DNA of 64,000 bases from Dolomedes plantarius (lineage: Eukaryota > Arthropoda > Arachnida > Araneae > Dolomedidae): the NCBI GenBank assembly GCA_907164885.2, contig OU015490.1:211942347-212006346 (forward strand), written 5' to 3'. Within the stretch, counting starts at the first letter, position 1. Every line of letters starts with the position of its first letter. Under the pieces are notes generated by a model. It did not search any database, had not been told where the DNA came from, and saw nothing but the letters and a program-made list of their open reading frames with translations. Both the position numbers and the translations under genes were made by a program. Shown piece after piece: positions 44,833 to 59,095 of the stretch.

Positions 44833-45363
44833 ACGCATATATATGTATATATGCGTGTTTCTACTGAAGATTAGCGCGTTTCTACTGAAATGATATACCC
44901 AGTATTCTTTTGATGGAAAGCATGAAAAATTTTATATCTGTATATCTACCCGGGCAATCATTCTTTAAAAATAATTTCATTAATTTTCTTATGCCTTAAT
45001 ATAACTAATGGACTAACAGTTCGGAATGAAAGTTATGTGTCGTTATGTGTCTCTGTTTAAAGAGCTTTTCCTCTCACTGCTTAAAAAGCCCCAAAACTCT
45101 AAAAGATTTATCTTATATGATTTCATGGAATAAGTAATTCAACTACATATCGTATGTTAACTCTGTTTCGCGAATTTAGGGGAAAAATTCTGTAGAACTC
45201 TTATATTTCTTCCCATTTTATGATCCTCAAACAATTAATATATTTAGATCAACAGAAGGCTTCCAAAAACTTCCAAACTTAATTTTTCTTTTTTTTTCTT
45301 GCTTTTTTCCAAATTTTATTAAGTTCTATTAGTTTGAACGCCATTGTCTAAAATTGGCTAAAG

Positions 45364-45725
45364 CAGCGTTTCTCAACGTTTTTAGACTCACGATTCCACT
45401 AAACGTAAGAAAAATAAACACCTCGTCCTCCCCCCCCCGTTACCCCCAGACAAACTCTCAAACCCCCAGATCACCCTCAGAATTCGACCGCTTTTCCCCC
45501 GCGTATCGAATTTGAAGGGTTGTCGTAAAGGGCCTGTATCCACATATAAGAAGTGCGCTTATTGGCACAAAAATCATTAAAAAATTAATTTAAAAAAACT
45601 AATTGAGCCCCAAATTTCGTTTTTCCTGATTTAAGTTTCTACGGTCCAAAACATTAACTGTGCCGAATTTGGTCCCGGTGGGTGAAACAGTCTATGATTC
45701 TATAGCGGACAAACAAACAGACGAG
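45364..45725. mobile_element. hAT-type MITE or terminus
   Basis: 'cagcgtttctcaacgttttt' resembles the common hAT end CAGCGGTTCTCAACC. A C-rich stretch follows, and then 'gtgggtgaaacagtctatga' before the large (TA)n tract. The other terminus was not found. Confidence 0.4.
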
Positions 45726-45728
45726 CTC

Positions 45729-46423
<695 letters not shown>

Positions 46424-46650
46424 CAAGCACAAGACTGACGGCAACTTGACGGGCCGGTACTGGAGGCGCCGGTAGAACGGTAGGCTCGGGGAAAATGATC
46501 CGTACCGTTGCCGGGTTATTTACGAATCTCCGACGGGGGATCCCGTATTGTGTACCCTTTTGAGGGCCGGTGATGGTTGGATGGGAATCGACCCGAAACC
46601 GCTTTTCCTCTAACGTTCCGGAATCGGCCGTCCGATTCGTAACCACAAGT
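46424..46650 (-). other. GC-rich island ending in TTGTTGGG(TA)n
   Basis: It is strongly GC- and CpG-rich ('acgggccggtactggaggcg', 'cgacgggggatcccgtattg') in a very AT-rich region. On the minus strand it ends GTGCTTGTTGGGTATATA, which it shares with the island at 53000-53365. The minus frame is open ([21 protein letters not shown]) but has no recognisable domain. One explanation is the 3' part of a truncated retroelement with a TA tail. Confidence 0.45.
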
Positions 46651-46869
46651 AACAGAAATCTGCATCAGAATTATGGATTTGAAAGGGAAGGCGAAGATTA
46701 AATTAAACAGACTTTTCATAAATATTTATTTCACTTTTGTGAAACTTCTTTTGCACGGAAAATTCATATAATTTTCCTTGTATGAAAAGATTGTATTATA
46801 TCAGAAGTATACGGCTGACATAATATAATCTTTCGGTTATACTATGTGATATATGCATAATATATATCA
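46651..46869. other. AT-rich spacer with no feature
   Basis: I see nothing recognisable here. Confidence 0.5.
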
Positions 46870-47470
46870 TCTATATATTTAATTTGCTAAGCCGACTTTT
46901 TGGGCAGTCTGTGAGAGAAAACTACTGCATCAATTTACTTCATTTTGGTCTTAAACGAAAGATTGTAATCTGTAGATTTGTTAAATTTGCATTTTGTGAC
47001 AGCAATTTCTATTAATTAGCGATAATTTACAATTTACAATTGATTTTTACGCATGCTCAGTGGCATGTTTAAATCTATCTTTAGAAACTCGCTGTTTCCG
47101 CGCATGCTCAGTGACATGTTTTAATGATAAACACGTTTATTCCGAGAAGTCTCTCTAGATCTATCTCTGCCTTATTTATTTTTATGATAATTATATTTGT
47201 GAAATACAACAGTAAACATCATGGAAATTGTTTATTTCATGCTGTTTAATTAGCGATAATTTACAATTTAAAAAAATTGCTTTCTGCACATGCTCAGTGA
47301 AATTTTTAAATCTGTCTTTAGATACTCACTAAGCACGAAGTCGCTTAATCACAATTTGTTTTTGCGCATTATTATGATTTTCAACATTTGACAATGATGT
47401 GTTGAATATAATTTGTGTATTAGTACATTCATATACTATCTAGCCGTCATGTTTTGACAGACATCAACTA
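46870..47470 (+). mobile_element. Helitron-like element, family 1 copy C
   Basis: It starts TCTATATATTTAATTTGCT after an A. It matches copy A over its length, with an extra tandem copy of the 'gcatgctcagtg' block. The end keeps 'gccgtcatgttttgacagac' (hairpin weakened by one base), followed by CTAT instead of CTAG. Confidence 0.7.
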
Positions 47471-48483
47471 TTGTTAGATTATATTAATTTATTTTTGGCT
47501 TTTATATAGAAATAAAATAAACATTCACTTACAAATGGATAATTTTTCGATCAAGAGTTTATGCACAAGAGAGCAAAGAGTAGTACCTGCCTTAATTTGT
47601 TTTTCATTTTGATTAAGACGGACTTTTCGACAGACTCTCTTGGATGCCAAAGCGGGTATCTATCGGGCGCTTCATTTCAAACTCAGGTTCTCTGTGATTT
47701 ACCTGGCAACCCTACCAGCAGTTGCATTGTGCCAATATCAATTTCGTTAGGCGCTACATTTTGTTTTTTTGGTAGACCGCTGGGTTACACTTATTTGGAC
47801 TTCAAATTTTTCGGTGATGGTGTTGATAATTATTTCATGATTTAAATATTTCGTGACGCTGGAATTGGAGCCATTTTTTTATAGAAACATGACCATTTTA
47901 GCTTACTTTCGGCACTTTTTTTTTGTGGGGGGTAAGTATATTGATTTTGTAATGAATAACATAACCGTTTTTATTTATCAGAAGATAGATATATTCATAG
48001 CATAAAGTAAAATACTTCGAGGGACAGTTCTCTTTTAAATGAAATTGCATCCGAATGCATTTCAATAAATGTTTAACAGATTAAACACTAAAAACATATA
48101 ATACATTTTTAAACCTCTATACAGTCATAATATTGTTATTAAAATATTGAAGTACAATGAATTTTATTCGTCATTTTTACAGTATTTATTCGTATACTTA
48201 TACCTAGTGATGTATAGAACAACAAAGAATGAATCGAGGAAATGAAATAAAAATAATTGATGATTGAAAATAAATTTCTTACATAGCTTACCAACGTAGA
48301 TGTAAATGTAGGTACAAATACTTTATAAGTTTTAACACCCATTGATATGAACCGTATTCATATTTTCCGAATATGCTTTATAAATGCAAACTCCATCTCA
48401 TCAGAGATAAAATTAGAAAGTGTGTGTTTGTATGTATGTAAATGTTGAAAGTAATTTAGTAGCTTTTAATGTGCTAGTAAATA
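47471..48483. other. no recognised gene
   Basis: A 94-codon plus-strand open frame at 47561-47845 has a hydrophobic, Ser-rich translation (CLNLFFILIKTDFSTDSLG) and no recognisable family. The rest is AT-rich. Confidence 0.4.
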
Positions 48484-49426
48484 CAGGGCAGTTTCTAGGG
48501 TAGCTTCCACCCGTGTGCGAGAATAATTCCCCCCCCCTCCCCTCATACCGTATGGATTAATTGAAATTTCTCTGAAATATTTTTACCTTAAATGAAACAA
48601 CGAATTACAGAAAATATTACAAATTCAGTTTATTTTTTAATTTTATAACCTAACATAATAATTGTTAATGTATTGATATAACTACTAAATGAATACGTTA
48701 TATTAAATACATACAACATATATCTATTAATACATATACTTAATAAGTCAGTCAAAAAGATAATCTTTGCTTTCCTTGCCTTTTTTAATGAAAATTCTGT
48801 TATAATATCTGATCATCTATATCTTCCGAAATGTCCTTTTCGATGCTAATAATAGATAAGTCTGAAAGCCTTTCTTGTCCCATTGTAGATCTCAAATATT
48901 TTTTTATTATTTTAAGTTTTGAAAAGCTTCTTTCCCCTCTAGCCACAGTCACAGGCAATGTTAATAAAATTCGTATGGTAATCACTAAATTTGGAAACAG
49001 ATAGATGAGGTTGTTTGTAAATAGGTATTGAATCACATTTAACGCGTTAATTTCAAGGGAAATATAGAAGGCAACGTTGTCAGTTTCATCGCATAAATCT
49101 TCAGCTATAATATATTTTTCATTTTTAAATGGATCATGTAACATATTTTCCACATATTTACATTTTGTAGACCTATTTGATTTATCTGTTTCAAGGAAAT
49201 CTGATATTGAAATAAATCCCCCAAAAATGCTCCCTAATTTCTATTTGCTTTGATTCATTATTTAATAGAACAAATCTTACTACAACAGTAAGTCGGTCTT
49301 GGTGGCTTAGATCAGGGGTGGAATCTAAAAGAATAGAATAATATTTACAAAATTTTAAGAGTGATATTATTTCATGTCTTATTTTTTGTTCCAAAAGGGA
49401 AATAGTTCATTTTGAATATGAACACC
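48484..49426 (-). pseudogene. hAT transposase relic (zinc-finger-MYM-like group)
   Basis: The terminus CAGGGCAGTTTCTAGGG at 48484 is hAT-like. The minus-strand frame 48800-49153 has FPNLVITIRILLTLPVTVAR followed by GERSFSKLKIIKKYLRSTMG and RLSDLSIISIEKDI, the hATC dimerisation domain. Upstream, frame 49191-49394 reads FCKYYSILLDSTPDLSHQDR, the start of the RNase H-like catalytic domain with an Asp. Between them most of the catalytic core is missing. The Tc1 element at 49429 adjoins the 5' side. Confidence 0.82.
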
Positions 49427-49428
49427 TA

Positions 49429-51094
49429 CAGTGGCTCCAAAATGTGTTCATACACTTATGATTTTCAATGAAATAGGGATCTATCCATTAATTAAAATGA
49501 ATATTACAGAATGGGCATTTAATAATAAGATTTATAATCTATTCTTAACAAAACTATATGAAATATTTTGAAAACATAGTAAAACTTTATTTTTAAGACA
49601 CCAATAATCAAAAAGTAACAAAAACTTTATCTCACAAAAGTCATCGTACACTGAAATATTTTCGGATAAATTCGTAACAAAAATTATCGCCTAGCGATTT
49701 ATTTTTATTTTTGGAATTGTGGTGGCATTTAAAATATTGTTTGGCTTTAATTTTTGCTTGCCTATTCCGTAATATTCTATTTATTATTTAAAAATGGCTC
49801 GCAAAGAAACAACAAACAGCATTGACCGAAAATTGATTATTTTTCATCATAGTTGTGCAAATCAGTTCGGAATATTGCTAAATTACTAAATTTATCCCAT
49901 TATACTGTGCAGTATGTGATAAAACGCTTTAAAGAAGAAAATCGGATCAAAATCAAGATAAGAAAAGGTCGTCCGGCAAAGTTAACAAAACGTGATCAGA
50001 GATTTATAATTATAAAATTTGTGAAAAATCTACGTTTGAGTGCTGTAAAACTTTCTGCAGAATTTAATGAAACATTTTCTACTTCAATTTCACCTGAAAC
50101 TGTTCGACGAGTTCTCAGAGCAGCTGGATTATATGGGCGTTCTGCCCGTAGAATTTTTTTTTGTGAGTGAGAAAAACAGAAAGCTCAGGCTTTCCTTCGC
50201 ACTATCAATGATTAATAAGCCCCAAACCTATTGGAATAATGTCTTATTTGCCGATGAAAGCAAGTTTAACATTTTTGGTTCCGATGGGCGTATAATTGTA
50301 TGGAGAAGAAAAAATGAGGAACTTAATCCTGAGAACTTAGTAGGAACAGTTAAGCATGACGGTGGAGGTGTACTTGTGTGGGAGTGCATGTCAACATCAG
50401 GACTAGGCAATTTGGTATTTATTGATGGCATAATGAATCATGCTGTTTATATAAATATTTTAAGAGACAATTTAAAATTATCAGACTAAAATTTGGGTAT
50501 TTGAAAAAAGTTTTTTTTTTATCAAGATAACGATTCTAAGCCCACGGCTCTCAACGTTCGCCTCTGGTGTCTCTATAATTGTCCACAAGTTTTGAAATCA
50601 CCACCTCAATCGCCAGATTTAAACTCAATAGAACATTTTTGGAGAGAACTGGAGGTTTGAGTACGAAAACACGACATTTTTAAAAGAAAAAGCGAACTAA
50701 AATATAATTATGATGGAAGAATGGATGAACATTGATGCAGAAATTACAAAAGAACTAGTGCAATCTATTCCCAGACGTTTAAAAGCTGTTGTTGATGCTA
50801 AAGGATATCGTACTAAATATTAATTTAACGAAAAATTTGAATATTTACTTATAAGTAGAGATTTTTTTACAAGTGTTCGATGACTGTTGTGGGATAAAGT
50901 TTTTGTTCCTTTTTGATTACTGGTTTCTTAAAAATAAAGTTTTACTATGTTTTTAAAATATTTCATGTAGTTTTGAAAAAAAAGATTATAGATCTTATTA
51001 TTAAATACGCATTCTGAAATATCCATTTTAATTAATGGATAGACCACTATTTCATTGAAAATCATAAGTGTACGAACACTTTTGGGAGCCACTG
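49429..51094 (+). mobile_element. Tc1 element with about 225-bp inverted repeats
   Basis: It is flanked by TA (49427-49428 and 51095-51096). It begins CAGTGGCTCCAAAATGTG and ends with the complement of CAGTGGCTCCCAAAAGTG. The terminal inverted repeats extend over about 225 bp each (49429-49655 and 50865-51094). The 1666-bp length is close to a full-size Tc1 element. Confidence 0.92.
49793..50823 (+). pseudogene. Tc1 transposase, frameshifted
   Basis: ATG at 49793 opens MARKETTNSIDRKLIIFHH; a frameshift near 49845 leads into KSVRNIAKLLNLSHYTVQYV (helix-turn-helix) and KGRPAKLTKRDQRFI (GRPR-like motif). A second shift near 50160 leads to NNVLFADESKFNIFG (first Asp) and GGGVLVWECMS, with a stop at 50487. 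A third frame gives FYQDNDSKPTALNV (second Asp) and PPQSPDLNSIEHFW (Glu), 34 residues apart, giving DD34E. It ends AKGYRTKY at 50823. All catalytic residues survive, but at least three frame breaks prevent expression. Confidence 0.9.
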
Positions 51095-51096
51095 TA

Positions 51097-51754
51097 AATA
51101 ATGAGGCATATTTGATGGATTTCTGCTGATTTTTGTGAGGTGCTCTGATATGTTAATGAAAAAATATCATCAAGTTTCCTTACCTGTGAAATATTTTTAT
51201 TGGTCAGCAATCACAAAATCCAGCACAAAAATTAGAGACAAAAAGCTTTGTTTTTCAGTTGTTGAGGTGGACACGTGCAAATTATCCCTGGCCGTGGTTT
51301 ATAGGCTCAGGGCATAAAATAGTATTTTCCTGCAACCTGACAAAAACGGCCAGCACCGACGCTATTTGATGGGTTAAAACGTGTTAAAACAAAAACGAAA
51401 AATGTATTTCCCAACTGGTTGCTACGTGGAGTAGCGTTTTCAAAACTAATGTGGTTTTGTTTATTTCCAGTTATACTTGTAAAATTCATTTTTAACTCTA
51501 AGTTGTTATCTAGCATAATGATAATATTTTTATATTAATTATTTTACTAATAAATTAGTTTTAATTTTTTTAACCGCGTAGCTGACTTGCCGTCCCCCCC
51601 CCTCTCTTGACTTTCTCCTGGGGTGGGAAAGGGTGAGATTCCTTTGTCCTCCCTTCGTGGGCACTCGTTGCAGGTGTCAAGTAGTAGAAGGGTCAGTTTT
51701 CTGAGAAAGAGTGAAGGGTAATTCTAAAAATAGACGGGAATGCTCTTTGGGCAG
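51097..51754. other. no recognised gene
   Basis: Short open frames only. A C-run near 51590 and a moderately GC-rich block to 51720 could not be assigned. Confidence 0.45.
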
Positions 51755-51792
51755 TCGCCAATCTTTTATACAGGACGTATAAAAATTGGCGA
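51755..51792. repeat. short hairpin, 17-bp stem
   Basis: TCGCCAATCTTTTATAC and GTATAAAAATTGGCGA are complementary, with one mismatched position and a four- to five-base loop. It contains no T-run, so it is not a simple terminator. Confidence 0.6.
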
Positions 51793-51969
51793 TTTTGTGT
51801 TGGCGAAACTTTGGTGCACGCTATTTATGCCAATTATATTCCGACACAGTTAATGTCTTCAGTTCTGTACATGATTGAACATTTGTTACTCTCCGATGCT
51901 CGACTGTGTGGAATTTTCTTTATTTCCAACATTTTTTTAATATACCGCTATTGGACAATGACCGAGAGG

Positions 51970-52650
51970 TATGTTTATATTTTGTGCTTGTTATTTTAAG
52001 TAAACTTCGTAAATTTTCTCGAGATAAGAAAATTATAATATTATCCATAGAGGAAATTTATTTCATTCTTCTCAAAGTTAAAAGTGAGGTGTAATATATA
52101 TTTGAAAATCACGAATTACCCGATTATATAATCTTAAATTATATAATTTATTTGAAAATGATTTAAAATTAAAATTGAATGTAGTTCAATGTTTTATAAA
52201 TTTTGTTCAGTCCTTTTTTCAGTCTTATCGTATTCGGCAATATAAGACTATAGGATGACAGAATATTATTATTTTTTATCACCAAAGAATAAACTTATCA
52301 AGACGTATTTGAAGATGTCTCAAAACAAAATATTTCTTGAACAGCTAAGCTTTAACAATGAACCATTCTTTGATATGCAGAACTATGAATTTTTTTCACT
52401 AGTCAACTACTAAAAAGGGAATGAACAAAATTTATAAAACATTGAACTACATTCAATTTTAATTTTAAATCATTTTCAAATAAATTATAAAAATTAAGAT
52501 TATATAATCAGGAAATTCCTGGTTTTCAAATATATATTACACTTAGAGAAGAATGAAATAAATTTCCTCTATGGAAAATAATATAATTTTCTTATCTCGA
52601 GAACATTTACGAACTTTTCTTAAAATAACATGTGCAAAATATAATTTTAA
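51970..52650. mobile_element. fold-back element with about 235-bp arms
   Basis: The left arm (to about 52220) and right arm (from about 52414) are inverted copies, sharing TTCTCGAGATAAGAAAATTA, GGAAATTTATTTCATTCTTC and GTTCAATGTTTTATAAATTT. The spacer of about 195 bp is unrelated to the arms. It is non-coding; the open frame at 51906-52094 lies in one arm. Confidence 0.82.
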
Positions 52651-52793
52651 GGGATTATTCTGAATAAAAATTTTAGGTTTCAGCAGAGTTTAATATTTAC
52701 TATTGCCTGAAAATACACGAGAAAAAGAGAAAAGTTAAAAATATTAATACTAGTTATACATGGAGAGCCAGAAAAAAAAATAAAGTGTAAGGG

Positions 52794-52847
52794 TAGATAT
52801 CAGATGTTATATATATCAAGTATTATATATATAACATCTGATATCTA
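52794..52847. repeat. perfect 22-bp inverted repeat and decayed neighbours
   Basis: TAGATATCAGATGTTATATA(TA) and its exact complement are separated by 10 bases. Partial repeats of the same motif ('tatatcagatgtatatcatc', 'gttatcataaacactgttat') continue to about 52935. Confidence 0.8.
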
Positions 52848-52999
52848 CAGATATATATCAGATGTATATCATCTGATGTATATCAAATGTTATCATAAAC
52901 ACTGTTATCATAAGTACTGTTATCATAAACAATCTCATTAATAAAAATAAAAAGCATGTGAAAGGAAGGGGTCTAAGAAAAACTTAGAAAATCTGTCGG

Positions 53000-53361
53000 A
53001 ATTCCAATTATGGCCCAGTACTGGAAAGTTAACCTGATCGACGGCGCTTTGATGGTTTCGAGATGGGTATTTGACGGCCTATCGACACGAATTATTGCTC
53101 CCGTAACAGGCCCGTCACCCTCCGGCAATGGTGCGGCTGAATGTCCGCATCGACGGGTAACTTACGGTTGTATCACGGTTCGCAGTCGAATGCACGATAG
53201 CTTCATTGTTACCGAAAGCGGCCCAGCACTCGACGGGGATGTCGCGGGCGAGAGGACAAGTCCGTGACGGATCCGATACTGGCCTAATGCGCCGGTCGGG
53301 CAGTGGAGAAATCGGCTGGCCGGAACTATCCGGCCCCGACCCGATGCCTCTGTGTTTGTTG

Positions 53362-53390
<29 letters not shown>
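53000..53390 (+). other. GC-rich island ending in TTGTTGGG(TA)n
   Basis: This CpG-rich, GC-rich segment ('cgggcgagaggacaagtccg', 'cgccggtcgggcagtggaga') ends GTGTTTGTTGGGTATATATA and passes into (TA)n. The last 20 bases or so match the minus strand of the 46424-46650 island; the bodies do not obviously align. Plus-strand frames are open for up to 89 codons without a recognised domain. Confidence 0.45.
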
Positions 53391-53396
<6 letters not shown>

Positions 53397-53735
53397 CTGT
53401 CCTGTTAGGGCAGATGTTGATATCCCCCTTAGAATTGGTTCTTTAATGTGGCAAAAGCTGATAGTGGAATTATGAATAATAAGTTAATCGTATTGACAAA
53501 TGCTGTTATGTATAAAGGGTTAACACTTGGTCCGAAATTGAATATTTTAGTCCTTAACTGAAAAATTTCATTGAAGACCATCGATATGCTTGAGGTTGAA
53601 TACTACTATTAGCTAAAGAATATTTGGTTTGAAGAAAAAAATTAACTGAGCGATTTTAAATTTCACAGCAAAAGTTACTTTTTAATTTGCCGAAAACAGG
53701 AAAAAATGACATATCAACATCTGCCATAATGTCAC

Positions 53736-53737
<2 letters not shown>
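53397..53737. mobile_element. MITE inserted in a (TA)n tract
   Basis: The left end reads CTGTCCTGTTAGGGCAGATG and the right end complement CTGTGACATTATGGCAGATG; both continue TTGATAT. (TA)n flanks both sides (up to 53396 and from 53738), so the MITE split a microsatellite. It is 341 bp and non-coding. Confidence 0.7.

Positions 53738-53823
<86 letters not shown>
53738..53823. repeat. (TA)n microsatellite
   Basis: A TA tract, the right-hand continuation of the tract broken by the preceding MITE. Confidence 0.97.
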
Positions 53824-53826
<3 letters not shown>

Positions 53827-54955
53827 AAATTGACTATTTTGTTACCATCTATTTAAAATTTGTTTGGCTCTATGCTAGCATTTTCTAAAAAGGCACATTC
53901 TCCTTTTGCATATAGGGTTAAAATTTTAAAATTGAAGAAAAAAAGATTGAATGCCCCTTGCCCCTTAATTCCAAGCAATTTAGCTCACACAATTACAAAC
54001 CGATCAAATGTATCTTGAATACAAATGGCATTTCTGTTCCGAACATTTTTGGCATAACTAAAGATAACAGTCTGATATTAATGATAAAATAGCTATCAGT
54101 AATGCTGCAATAGCTATCATTACAGGCAGTGGGTAACTGCCATATTTTTATGATAAATGACTTTCAGTGCTGCATTAATAATATTTGTACGAAAAACACA
54201 TAAATCATACAAACGTAATTTTGTGTACTAGAAGCACATCATAGGATAATGGTCTACTACATTAATTTCCTGGATAACAAGAGTAAGAAGCCTAAACTAA
54301 CCTAACAATGAGGAATATTTGTGAAAGAATTCCCTAACTATTACTTCCATCTATATCTTGTTAGCATGGATTAAAGGATTATTGCATTTTTTTTTCATTT
54401 CAGGTTATTTATTTTCATTAATGACCTTACTATATCATAAAAATTTATGTGATTTTTTGTATCAATAAATATCTAAACAATTTATCAAAATATTATTTTT
54501 TTATGTAACGCAAATTTCTATTTTAAATAAAACATAAATAACCCATATTGAATCAACATCCCAATAAATGTAGCATAGTTAGTTAACATTTATCTTTGAG
54601 AACAATCGATAAATTTAAAATTGTGATGATAAACAGTGCATATTTTTGAATTTCGAAAATTGATATTTCATAATTTCTTATCAAAAAACATTTTTGATAC
54701 GATTTAAGCTACTAACTGGACTGCTAGGTATTCGTTATTTTTTAAATATATCATTTTAATCACTATTGCATTCCTTTTCTATTCTTGGTCAATAAACATT
54801 TTTACTCTAAATTATGTGTCTTTACATTTAAAAACAAACTAGTTTTCAGATTATTGACCTCTTCATGTCTTATATAGTTTGTTTAAATTTGTAGCACATT
54901 TTAGCCTGCGCACGCGATTAGTCCAGAAGATTCTTCGGTGTGTTCTTTTTTATAG
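53824..54955. other. AT-rich sequence with no recognised feature
   Basis: No coding signal was seen. Confidence 0.5.
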
Positions 54956-55670
54956 TCTATATATATAAAACATTTCCGTAACTGACTGACAGATAATGCA
55001 CAGTACAAACCGCTGGACCTAAAGAGCTGATATTTTGCATGGCGATTTTTCTTATAGTGCACTATGAAAGATTTTTGAAAAACTCCTCTTAGATTCTTTA
55101 AAATTACAATTTTAAGCTGTTTTTCTAATATATTTTTAAAATTGCATTTAAAATTATAATTTGAGGGTTGTATAATTTATATCATGAGAAAGGTCATAAA
55201 AATTCCTTTAAAATGAAATCTTTTTCGAACGTCTACCTCAATTTTGAGATGTTTGGGGAATTTTTAAATATTGATTTTTAGAATTTAATTTATTAAATGC
55301 TGATAACGTGGCTTCTTTTATTTTTGTGATATTTTAAATTAATTTTCCGTCACGTGCATAACAATAATATAAATTGACAAAAGAAATATTAAAATACAGT
55401 AAAAGATGAAATTTAACCACCAGAGTAACTGAGATGGAAGTTTTTTAAGAATTTAATTCCAATTAGTATCGTTAATGGATATTAAACATACAATTTAATT
55501 GCATACATTGACCGTTATATTTAATTTGAAAATTTTCTTCTATATTATTTTGTCTATAAAATATCCGATACGATTTTTTTATAAATACATTTTTTTTGCA
55601 TTAGTTGCGTACATTGACCGTTGTATTTAATTTGAATGTTATCCGTGGCGAAACACGGGTATTCAGCTAG
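54956..55670 (+). mobile_element. Helitron-like element, family 2 copy E
   Basis: It starts TCTATATATATAAAACATTT with GACTGACAG repeats and ends CTAG (55667-55670) followed by T. The 3' hairpin CCGTG-GCGAAA-CACGG (55643-55658) lies eight bases before CTAG and is perfect, making this the best 3' end of the family. Confidence 0.75.
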
Positions 55671-56920
<1,250 letters not shown>

Positions 56921-57354
56921 GTAATTTTATTATTGAAGGTTTGATCATGAACTATTTTTTCCCTACCATGCTAAATTTTAAAAATGTATTTCATCTTCAG
57001 TATTTAAAAGTAACTTTTCAATCACATGCAGGAAACTTGTGGAAACTCAAAGTGTATACTCCTTAAAAACCACGATAATGATTGATAAGAAATTTTCCTT
57101 TCCTTTAAATTTCCACACATTTTAAATATTTAACTACATATTAAAATTGATTGCCTTACAAGATAGCATTAGCTACAGGAAAAAAAAAAAGTGACATCCT
57201 CCGAAACAAGTCTGTGATATTTAGGTGGCATTTTTAGTGACATCCCCACGTTTTATTCGCTTAAATCTTCTCAGGCACACAAATCAATATATATCCCTCT
57301 GTCTTAGGGAGACAGCTTTTCCCTGTTTAAAGAGGAAATAATAGCGTTAAATTA

Positions 57355-57571
57355 CTAAACAATCTCTCCGGCGCCAGTTGTTCGGGTAGCGCATCTTTTG
57401 AAGCACTGATTTCTTTCTTCAGAAATTTGTAGGTTTCCAGATGCTTTCCTCCTTCTGAAAAGTGTGTCGATAGCATAGAACATTAAAAGAATTACAGGGA
57501 AGGTTTGAGAACCATCACGTGTTATTATATTTAAATAATTCAATGCATTCTTGCGCATGCCTCCATATCGG

Positions 57572-57580
<9 letters not shown>
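57355..57580 (-). CDS. unidentified open segment, possible exon
   Basis: The minus frame reads RYGGMRKNALNYLNIITRDG and FPVILLMFYAIDTLFRRRKA, ending at a TAG at 57355. On the minus strand it follows 'tatatatcag', which could act as a splice acceptor, directly after a (TA)n tract. I recognise no family. Codon composition is less AT-rich than the flanks. It could equally be transposon debris. Confidence 0.2.

Positions 57581-57620
<40 letters not shown>
57572..57620. repeat. (TA)n microsatellite
   Basis: A TA tract of about 50 bp. Confidence 0.95.
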
Positions 57621-57624
<4 letters not shown>

Positions 57625-58169
57625 CCAACAATTAAATGCCAAGTTGTTTTCAGAGAAATTTAAAATTAAATGAAACTTAAATGTGATATCATGCAAATTT
57701 AACAAAAATAATTTCCCATTTTAATCTCAAAAATTACTCGAAAACGAAATCTTTGTGTACAGTCGTCATTTATCAAAATTCCAGATATTTATCTTAGTTA
57801 TTCGGTGTTAATTAAATAAACATGTAACGCCAAACAATGTTGTGTTTATCGGGTACACCTGTTAAATTAAAAGTAAATTTTTGACTGTTTAATTACTCAA
57901 ATGAGACTCAGCTACATATTAAACAAAATAATGTTAAGGAATGAAAGTGTTTAACTGTAATGTTTAAAAATAAATAAAGCTCAGTTTCAATCCACAAATA
58001 AAGATCTGTTTATTTTAAGTAATTGCGTTTGGAATTAAGGTTATGCGTTCAGTGACTAGAGAATGTACTTTAAAAAAAATTATTTTTGTCCTACTTTAAA
58101 ACAATTTAGGCATAATTAAATGTTTTCCTGTTAAAAAAAGATATTTAATTTTCAATAAAGTATACATAC
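57621..58169. other. AT-rich sequence with no recognised feature
   Basis: I see nothing recognisable. Confidence 0.5.
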
Positions 58170-58189
58170 TACATATATATATATATATA

Positions 58190-58283
<94 letters not shown>
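58170..58283. repeat. (TA)n microsatellite
   Basis: A TA tract of about 110 bp, interrupted once by 'atagtata'. Confidence 0.96.

Positions 58284-59084
<801 letters not shown>

Positions 59085-59095
<11 letters not shown>

Noticed and set aside
47561..47845. 94-codon plus-strand frame as a host gene
   Set aside because: No domain, no matching neighbour exon, and a composition that fits chance in this region.
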